Assembly (NCBI GenBank): GCA_044508625.1
Contig: JBIQHJ010000062.1
Span: forward strand, 1-21,254
Direction: 5' to 3'
Length of the DNA stretch: 21,254 bases
DNA from: Castellaniella sp044508625
GTDB taxonomy: Bacteria; Pseudomonadota; Gammaproteobacteria; Burkholderiales; Burkholderiaceae_B
The translations under genes were made by a program, and so were the position numbers. Positions within the stretch are counted from its first letter, which is position 1; each line of letters opens with the position of its first letter. Shown here piece after piece: positions 17,442-21,254 of the stretch. Below the pieces are notes generated by a model. It saw only the letters and a list, made by a program, of their open reading frames with translations, had not been told where the DNA came from and did not search any database.

Positions 17442-20338
17442 GCGTCGCGCACCACCCGTCCCCGCTCCTCGGCCAGGCGCCGCTCGAGCTCGCCGGGCTC
17501 GAGCGGCTCGTCGTACCAGTATCCCTGCCCCGCGTCGCATCCCGCGCGCAGCAGCAGCTCGTGCTGCGCCGCGCTGGTCACGCCCTCGGCGATCACCTGC
17601 ACGCCCAATTTATGCGCCAGCAGGATGAGGGCCTCGCACACGTGCAGCGCCTGCACGTCCTCGGCGATGTGCTCGGTGGTGGCGTGGTCGAGCTTGATGT
17701 AGTCGGTGGGCATGCGGCCGATCGAGGACACCGAGGCCGAGCCGATCTCGAAGGCGTCCAGGCCCAGGCCCATGCCCGCCTCGCGCAGGGTCCGCAGATT
17801 GGCCAGGGCCCCCACGCCCAGGTTCGCCAGCGCGCGCTCGGAAAATTCCAGCACGACGCCGTCGGCCTCCAGGCCATGCCGCCGCAGGCAGTCGAGCCAG
17901 CCCAGGCGATTCCCCTCGCCGCCCTCGAGCTGGGCGGGCGACACATTGACCGCCACCCGGAACTCCTGCCCGTACCGCGCGCGCCAGGCCGCCGTCTGGG
18001 CGGCGACGCGGTCGAAGACCCAGTCGCCGATGCTGCTGATCAATTGCCGGTCCTCGGCCATGGGAAGGAAATCCATTGGACGGATGATGCCGAGTTCGGG
18101 ATGGTTCCAGCGCAGCAGCGCCTCGGCCTCGAACAGGCGCCCGGTGCCCATGTCGTAGATCGGCTGGTACACGAGAAAGAACTGCTCCCCGTCCAGGGCC
18201 TTGGGCAGGCCCTGGATCAGGTCCCTGAGCATCCGCGCGCGAGCGCGCATGCCCTCGTCGAAATAGCGATGGCGGTTGGGGCCCTCGGCCTTGGCCGCGT
18301 ACATGGCCAGGTCCACGTGCCGCAGCAGGGTGTCCTTGTCCTCGGCGTCCTTGGGATACAGGGCGATCCCGATGCTGGCCGAGACGCGCAGGGATTCGCC
18401 GGCCACCAGATAGGGGGCCGTGACGCTGCGCATGATGTCGCGGCGCAGCTCCTCGACCTGGGCGCGGTCGCGCACCCCGTCCAGGAGGGCGATGAACTCG
18501 TCGCCGCCCAGCCGCGCCACGAAGCCCGCCTCGCCGGCGCAGGCGCGCAGGCGCGTGGCGACCTCGGTGAGCACCTGGTCGCCGGCGGCATGCCCCATCG
18601 AGTCGTTGATCCCCTTGAATCCGTCCAGGTCGAGGAACAGCAGGGCGAGCGGCAGGCCGGTACGCTCGGATTCCCCGACCGAGCGCGCGATCCGGTCGTT
18701 GAAATACTGGCGATTGGGCAGCGCGGTCAGCGGATCGTGGTGCGCCTGCCACCAGATCTGCCTCTCGGCCTGCTTCTTTTCCGTGATGTCGCTGACCATC
18801 GCCACCCGGCAATTGACCGAGCCGTCGTGGTTCCACGCGGTATCGATGACCACGCGCTCGGCATAGTCCTCGCCGGACTTGCGCCGGCTCCAGTACTCGC
18901 CCTCCCAGCGTCCCGTGGTGTTGATCGCGTGCCACATGGCATCGTAGAAATCGCGATTGTGCCGGCCGGGCCGCAGCAGCGGCAGCATCTCGCCCACCAC
19001 CTCGTCGGGCCAGCGGCCGGTGATCCGCGCATAGGCCGGATTGACGTCCATGATCACGCCCGCCGCGTCGGTGACGGCGATCGCCTCGCTGCTGTTTTCG
19101 TAGGCGATGCCCGCGAGCTGGGCCGAGGCCTCGGCATTCTTGCGCTCGGTGATGTCCTGGACGATCCCGACGACCGCGGCGGTGTCCCCGACCTGGATGG
19201 TGGAGCTGAAGACCTCGATGTCGATGACGGTGCCGTCCTTGCGCCGCCCGCGGCGCTCGTAGCGCACCGTCCCGTCCTTGCGCTTCAGGCTGGCCTTGAT
19301 CGACTCGGCCACCAGATAGCGCTCGCGCGGCACGATCACCCCCAGCACCGGCAGCGTGTCGATCATCTCCTGGGGCTCGTAGCCGAAGATCTCGGCCATC
19401 TTGGCGCTCACGAAACTGAAGCGCTCGCCCTCGGCGAGATAGATGCCGACGATCGAATTGACCGCGAGGCCGCGAAAGATCGTGTCCGAGCGCTCGAGGC
19501 CGATGCGGTCCTTGCGCGTGGTCTCGAGCAGGTCCTGGATGCGCTGGGCGCCGCTGTTGAAGGCGTGGGCGAGCTCGCTCAATTCCCCCGAACCCTTGTA
19601 GTCCACCCGGGTGCCGTAGTGGCCGCGCATCAGGTCCTGGCACGACAGGTAGAGCTTGCGCACGGGCGTCACCAGGTGGCGGCGCGCCAGCACGAAGCCC
19701 AGCAGCAGCGCGAGCAGGTCGGCCACCAGCAGGCCCAGCCCCATGGACCAGGCCGAGGTGCGGCGCCGCCGCGCGATCTCCGCCAGCTCGTCGCTCAGGG
19801 CCTGCAGGGATTGGAGCAGCACCTCGGCGTCGTCGATGACCCACTGGCGCAGCAAGGTGGACGAGACGCCGGCAAGCCCGGCATCGGCGGCGTTCTTTGC
19901 GGAATAGCTGTCCAGCACCACGGACTGGATGCGGTTGCGGAAGGTATCCCAGTCGCGCCGGATCTTGGGCAGGTAGGCGCGCAGGCTGGGACTGGAGAGC
20001 GGGGCGATCTCGCGGCCCGCCGCCACGCCGCCGCGGTCGAGCGCCACCAGGCTCTCGTTGAAGACCTCCACCCCCTGGCCGAAGCGCGCGTCCAGCATGC
20101 GGTGCGCATCGGTGAGGCGCACCGAGCGCAGGGCCGCCTGCAGGCCGAGCACGCGCATCCGGTCAACGGTCTCGAGCCGGGCGGCGGCGGCGCCGTAATA
20201 GGACAGGAGGGAACACACGGCAAGCCCGTTGCCGATCACCAAGGCCAGCAGCAGCGCGAAGAACACCCCCACCACGGTGCTCAGCCGCGCCGGCTTGCCG
20301 CGAGAAGGCGCTTGGCGAGCTCGTGGATCTCCTGTCAT
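17438..20338 (-). CDS. Membrane sensor GGDEF/EAL protein with degenerate EAL active site (HAMP, PAS, PAS, GGDEF, EAL)
   Basis: Paralogue of the gene that follows it, 966 residues with the same layout. Membrane segments lie at about 19-47 and 197-220, enclosing a periplasmic sensor part in which the P-box-like motif is degenerate (DRMRVLGLQ). HAMP, two PAS domains, GGDEF and EAL follow. The cyclase side looks competent: FLDLDGFKGINDSMGH and G611-G-D-E-F615. The RxxD inhibition site is replaced by GEAG. In the EAL domain E739-A-L, NVSPAQL, the LEF glutamate, IKLD and AEGV remain, but the metal-binding loop reads D861-A-FEIGSAS where active enzymes have DDFGTGYSS. I predict mainly cyclase activity, or a regulatory EAL. 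It is the first gene of a two-gene operon (ATGA overlap at 17438-17441). A purine-rich GGTGGGG precedes the ATG. Confidence 0.92.
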   Translation of the reverse strand: MTGDPRARQAPSRGKPARLSTVVGVFFALLLALVIGNGLAVCSLLSYYGAAAARLETVDRMRVLGLQAALRSVRLTDAHRMLDARFGQGVEVFNESLVALDRGGVAAGREIAPLSSPSLRAYLPKIRRDWDTFRNRIQSVVLDSYSAKNAADAGLAGVSSTLLRQWVIDDAEVLLQSLQALSDELAEIARRRRTSAWSMGLGLLVADLLALLLGFVLARRHLVTPVRKLYLSCQDLMRGHYGTRVDYKGSGELSELAHAFNSGAQRIQDLLETTRKDRIGLERSDTIFRGLAVNSIVGIYLAEGERFSFVSAKMAEIFGYEPQEMIDTLPVLGVIVPRERYLVAESIKASLKRKDGTVRYERRGRRKDGTVIDIEVFSSTIQVGDTAAVVGIVQDITERKNAEASAQLAGIAYENSSEAIAVTDAAGVIMDVNPAYARITGRWPDEVVGEMLPLLRPGRHNRDFYDAMWHAINTTGRWEGEYWSRRKSGEDYAERVVIDTAWNHDGSVNCRVAMVSDITEKKQAERQIWWQAHHDPLTALPNRQYFNDRIARSVGESERTGLPLALLFLDLDGFKGINDSMGHAAGDQVLTEVATRLRACAGEAGFVARLGGDEFIALLDGVRDRAQVEELRRDIMRSVTAPYLVAGESLRVSASIGIALYPKDAEDKDTLLRHVDLAMYAAKAEGPNRHRYFDEGMRARARMLRDLIQGLPKALDGEQFFLVYQPIYDMGTGRLFEAEALLRWNHPELGIIRPMDFLPMAEDRQLISSIGDWVFDRVAAQTAAWRARYGQEFRVAVNVSPAQLEGGEGNRLGWLDCLRRHGLEADGVVLEFSERALANLGVGALANLRTLREAGMGLGLDAFEIGSASVSSIGRMPTDYIKLDHATTEHIAEDVQALHVCEALILLAHKLGVQVIAEGVTSAAQHELLLRAGCDAGQGYWYDEPLEPGELERRLAEERGRVVRDA

Positions 20339-20460
20339 GCCCCACCATGTCGATCGTCACAGGGTAAGCAACAGTAACATACTGCGCCCGCCAATTCAGC
20401 CACCATGGGCCTTTTCGCCACGGACCGCGCACGCCCTTGCCCGCCGATCGCACAGACAAG

Positions 20461-20484
20461 AAAAAAGCCCTGAAGATTCAGGGC
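20461..20484 (-). terminator. Rho-independent terminator, probably of the original tRNA-Asp transcript
   Basis: On the minus strand a perfect stem GCCCTGA/TCAGGGC with a 4-base loop is followed directly by TTTTTT. It lies 10 bases downstream of a fragment matching the 3' end of tRNA-Asp and in the same orientation, so it most likely terminated that tRNA transcript. No complete gene in the window reads into it, so it now appears orphaned. It also shields the c-di-GMP operon from transcription entering from the AT-rich side. Confidence 0.8.
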
Positions 20485-20494
20485 CTTATGAATT

Positions 20495-20510
20495 TGGCGG
20501 AGCGGACGGG
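20495..20510 (-). other. 3' fragment of a tRNA-Asp gene; putative attachment site (attL-like) of an integrated element
   Basis: The plus strand TGGCGGAGCGGACGGG is the reverse complement of CCCGTCCGCTCCGCCA: the 3' half of the T-stem, the acceptor 3' strand, discriminator G and CCA of bacterial tRNA-Asp (5' acceptor GGAGCGG). The match stops at the T-stem/T-loop boundary; the next bases do not continue into the T-loop. A tRNA 3' end with no body, beside its terminator and at an abrupt drop in GC content, is the classic footprint of integrase-mediated insertion into a tRNA gene. The tRNA identity comes from the known consensus. The attachment-site role is inference. Confidence 0.7.
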
Positions 20511-20656
20511 GCTATTTCCCGGCTTGCCAAATTGCCTTGCAAATCAGCAGGTTAGAAAGTTGTGTTGGGTGAAAACTACAAAAAACTCTACCTGAACATT
20601 TACCCATTGTAGCAGTCCGGGGGTTCAGTGGCCCTGCTGGCCTGTTGTTGAGCCTT

Positions 20657-20696
20657 GGCGACATTAGCGGCCTACGGGCCTTTTCGTCCGAGGACA
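20657..20696 (+). repeat. Left arm of a 40-bp inverted repeat
   Basis: Begins GGCGACATTAGCGGCCTACG and matches the reverse complement of 20934-20973 at 37 of 40 positions. Similarity continues more weakly for about 12 bases toward the interior (GGATCT) with one gap. The arm is GC-rich in AT-rich surroundings. It contains GGCC-TACG-GGCC, which as plus-strand RNA would be a stem closed by a UNCG-type tetraloop, and a second small palindrome, GTCC-GA-GGAC. Confidence 0.9.
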
Positions 20697-20776
20697 ATGG
20701 ATCTTTTTGTCTTTCGACCTCATAGGCTAACGCTTGAAAATTACTATTTTTTGCGCAAGCAACAAAATTAATTAAT

Positions 20777-20789
20777 AGCCTTTGTTTAT
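20777..20789 (+). repeat. Left arm of a 13-bp inverted repeat
   Basis: AGCCTTTGTTTAT is the exact reverse complement of 21135-21147. It lies inside the segment enclosed by the 40-bp arms, while its partner lies outside, so the two inverted repeats are interleaved. Confidence 0.75.
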
Positions 20790-20933
20790 CAGTGTCTTCA
20801 AAGGTTTTTTGGTCTTGAGGTGAAGAGGATTTAACGTATATTCCAAGCGGGAGTTAATTATGGTCTATTTTCAACTAATAACTAATGATTGATTTCAGGC
20901 GTAGCAGTAGGACCGTAAGGTAAGAGATCCTAA

Positions 20934-20973
20934 TGTCCTTGGACGGGAAGGCCCGTAGGCCGCTAATGTCGCC
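20934..20973 (-). repeat. Right arm of a 40-bp inverted repeat
   Basis: Reverse complement of 20657-20696 with three mismatches. Two are in the spacer between the two small palindromes and one is in the loop of GTCC-AA-GGAC, so both stems are kept. The arms enclose 237 bp. I see no clear target duplication: the flanks are TGAGCCTT on the left and TGAATTAG on the right. Confidence 0.9.
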
Positions 20974-21134
20974 TGAATTAGATCCAGGAATAACTAATAG
21001 TTAAGAAACTTTGTTTTTGAAATAACAATTTTAACTATCAAATCAACAATAATTAATTTCCTGAAAATCTCTAATAATTACCTCCTTGTCTCTTACTCTC
21101 TTATATATATTCTCTTACTACTCTCAAAACCCTT

Positions 21135-21147
21135 ATAAACAAAGGCT
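21135..21147 (-). repeat. Right arm of a 13-bp inverted repeat
   Basis: ATAAACAAAGGCT, exact reverse complement of 20777-20789, 345 bp away. It lies 18 bp before the iteron-like repeats. Confidence 0.75.
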
Positions 21148-21161
21148 TTAGCTCTAAAATA

Positions 21162-21237
21162 GTTACCTTATTTGGTAACTTACTAGTTTCCTTATTTGGT
21201 AACTCAAGTATCCTTATTTAGAAACAATTTTAGTTAC
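21162..21237 (+). repeat. Iteron-like direct repeats at the right edge
   Basis: CCTTATTTGGTAACT occurs at 21166-21180 and again at 21190-21204 (24-bp period). A diverged copy CCTTATTTAGAAAC follows at 21212-21225, and then AGTTACC at 21231-21237 resembles the start of another. The first copy is preceded by GTTA, making GTTACC-TTATTT-GGTAAC an internal palindrome. Such spacing suggests binding sites for a dimeric or oligomeric protein, such as a replication initiator, repressor or integrase. The array may continue beyond the window. Confidence 0.7.
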
Positions 21238-21254
21238 CATTTTATATTAACTTG

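Larger units (their letters stand above)
20511..21254. mobile_element. Terminal part of a putative integrated element (AT-rich, no convincing genes)
   Basis: From the tRNA fragment to the right edge the DNA shifts from GC-rich to AT-rich; 21001-21060 has only 10 G or C in 60. I find no convincing coding sequence in these 744 bases. The one frame above 60 codons (minus, 20512-20697) starts with TTG and has no clear family or ribosome binding site. The stretch contains a 40-bp inverted repeat, a 13-bp inverted repeat and iteron-like direct repeats, listed separately. It extends beyond the window, where an integrase and the intact tRNA-Asp would be expected. The element type is unknown: island, prophage, satellite or integrative plasmid. 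Confidence 0.55.

Noticed and set aside
17442..17540. A 33-residue N-terminal extension of the downstream GGDEF/EAL protein.
   Set aside because: Arg/Ala/Gly-rich, overlaps the C-terminus of the upstream gene, and the ATGA overlap at 17438-17441 gives a better start.
14721..17702. A 993-codon open frame on the plus strand, antisense to the first GGDEF/EAL gene.
   Set aside because: Composition (His, Gln, Ala, Gly, Val rich) is the usual shadow of GC-rich coding DNA. No domain is recognisable, while the minus strand encodes clear GGDEF and EAL motifs.
17561..20377. A 938-codon open frame on the plus strand, antisense to the second GGDEF/EAL gene.
   Set aside because: Same shadow effect; no known motif, and the opposite strand is clearly the gene.
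20512..20697. A 61-codon frame on the minus strand in the AT-rich region.
   Set aside because: Starts with TTG inside an inverted-repeat arm, lacks a ribosome binding site and shows no recognisable family. Kept only as a low-interest observation about the arms.
20657..20973. An insertion sequence or MITE with terminal inverted repeats.
   Set aside because: No transposase and no target-site duplication at either flank, and the arm ends match no family I can name. Left as an open possibility in the findings only.
21162..21237. CRISPR array from the regular repeats at the right edge.
   Set aside because: Repeats are only 15 bp with 7-9 bp between them and the third copy diverges; the spacing fits iterons or operators, not repeat-spacer units.

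Overview
The window looks like the chromosome of a high-GC betaproteobacterium, most likely Burkholderiales/Alcaligenaceae. This is an inference from very GC-rich coding DNA (for example 43 of 60 bases are G or C at 10981-11040), from the conserved orders queA-tgt-yajC and miaB-phoH-ybeY-corC-lnt, and from the character of the proteins. No 16S or other decisive marker is present.

Layout. (1) 1-2604, minus strand: queA-tgt (ATGA overlap) followed by yajC, which runs off the left edge. This is the queuosine tRNA-modification pair leading into the Sec accessory gene. (2) 2762-4207, plus: dacB, a PBP4-type peptidoglycan carboxypeptidase/endopeptidase, divergent from queA. (3) 4276-8958, plus: a complete five-gene ABC importer of the branched-chain amino acid (LIV/HAAT) family: binding protein, two permeases, two ATPases. 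A run of 15-18 bp repeats between the ATPase genes encodes an apparent 29-codon micro-ORF that touches both neighbours. (4) 9078-12005, plus: miaB-phoH-ybeY, tightly overlapping (tRNA thiomethylation, PhoH ATPase, rRNA-processing endonuclease), closed by an intrinsic terminator. (5) 12058-14584, plus: corC-lnt (CBS-domain protein and apolipoprotein N-acyltransferase). (6) 14565-20338, minus: two adjacent paralogous membrane proteins with sensor, HAMP, PAS, PAS, GGDEF and EAL domains, coupled by an ATGA overlap. The downstream protein keeps most EAL motifs and the c-di-GMP inhibition site. The upstream one has lost the inhibition site and part of the EAL active site, so the pair may divide c-di-GMP synthesis and breakdown.

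(7) 20461-21254: the core chromosome ends abruptly. An intrinsic terminator and 16 bases matching the 3' end of a tRNA-Asp gene, both minus strand, are followed by AT-rich DNA (10 of 60 bases G or C at 21001-21060) with no convincing gene. This is the expected geometry for the gene-distal attachment site of an element integrated into tRNA-Asp, with the rest of the element and the intact tRNA to the right of the window. The AT-rich stretch holds a 40-bp inverted repeat (37/40 identical arms) around a 237-bp core, a second interleaved 13-bp inverted repeat, and iteron-like direct repeats at the right edge.

Regions 1-6 are ordinary housekeeping and signalling DNA. The most unusual material is the right-hand 750 bases and the micro-ORF between the two ATPase genes.
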